DNA of 34,668 bases from DASZHA01 sp049644325 (lineage in GTDB: Bacteria > Chloroflexota > Dormibacteria > DASZGP01), in NCBI GenBank assembly GCA_049644325.1, contig JBARRR010000081.1:1-34668 (forward strand). The letters run 5' to 3'. Under the pieces are notes generated by a model, which worked only from the letters and a program-made list of their open reading frames with translations, had not been told where the DNA came from and ran no database searches. Of this stretch, positions 34,641-34,668 are shown in pieces (position 1 is the stretch's first letter; the number at the start of each line of letters is the position of its first letter). The position numbers and the translations under genes are program-made.

Positions 34641-34668
34641 GGGGACGCCGGCTGGCAGCTTCCGACAT

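Noticed and set aside
1..34668. CRISPR arrays, transposases, integrase or attachment sites, tRNA or rRNA genes
   Set aside because: No repeat-spacer pattern, mobile-element gene or RNA gene was recognised by reading; a covariance-model scan would be needed for certainty about small RNAs.

Overview
The window is very GC-rich, densely coded bacterial DNA. It has no rRNA, tRNA, insertion sequence, prophage or CRISPR array that I can recognise. The gene set points to a monoderm-type, menaquinone-using, aerobic bacterium: an L,D-transpeptidase, a surface protein with a sortase-like C-terminus, MenA- and MenG-type enzymes, an F420/FMN luciferase-like domain, and an SCO4226-type nickel-binding small protein. 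Several genes carry a TANNNT -10 box just before the start codon, as in leaderless transcripts. An actinomycete or a neighbouring lineage (for example Dormibacterota or Chloroflexota) fits best; the sequence alone does not settle the phylum.

Layout. Bases 1-2298 hold the end of a DUF2461 gene and a coupled run of TetR regulator, SCP2 sterol-carrier-like protein and R2lox-type Mn/Fe oxidase. An L,D-transpeptidase follows (2401-3822). Bases 3841-9170 on the minus strand form a Tad/Flp-type pilus operon (CpaE, CpaB, TadB, TadC, TadE and a TadG-like protein) with no CpaF/TadA motor ATPase and no pilin in view. Then come typA with a small conserved protein, an AlkZ/YcaQ-type DNA glycosylase-like protein and a membrane protein. 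Bases 13319-16663 are a menaquinone block: menG faces a gene that fuses a luciferase-like oxidoreductase to a MenA-like UbiA prenyltransferase, followed by a coupled CPBP protease.

Bases 16671-21300 hold an acyl-CoA carboxylase carboxyltransferase, an HTH-MEDS regulator, a crotonase, a duplicated-motif membrane protein with a tiny membrane partner, and an ABM-fold protein. Bases 21365-25902 hold a TPR-LuxR regulator, a VOC protein, an alpha/beta hydrolase, a front-end type desaturase and a cold-shock protein with a structured leader and a textbook terminator. Bases 26323-30023 contain a second ABM protein, the three-subunit proton-translocating transhydrogenase (pntAA-pntAB-pntB) and a CBS-pair protein. 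The right end has a coupled DUF2090 aldolase-like/HAD pair, an ice-binding-like surface protein, a DUF4242 protein, a small membrane protein and a zinc-free quinone-oxidoreductase-type enzyme.

How they fit together. Redox and quinone chemistry recurs: menG, the MenA fusion, transhydrogenase, R2lox and quinone oxidoreductase. Cold or membrane-fluidity adaptation recurs too: desaturase, cold-shock protein and ice-binding domain. The observations most worth following are the luciferase-like/MenA fusion, the recurrent TAGNNT-N6-start arrangement, the R2lox operon, the ice-binding protein with a TPNTG-membrane-basic tail, and the hairpin that would mask the cold-shock ribosome binding site.
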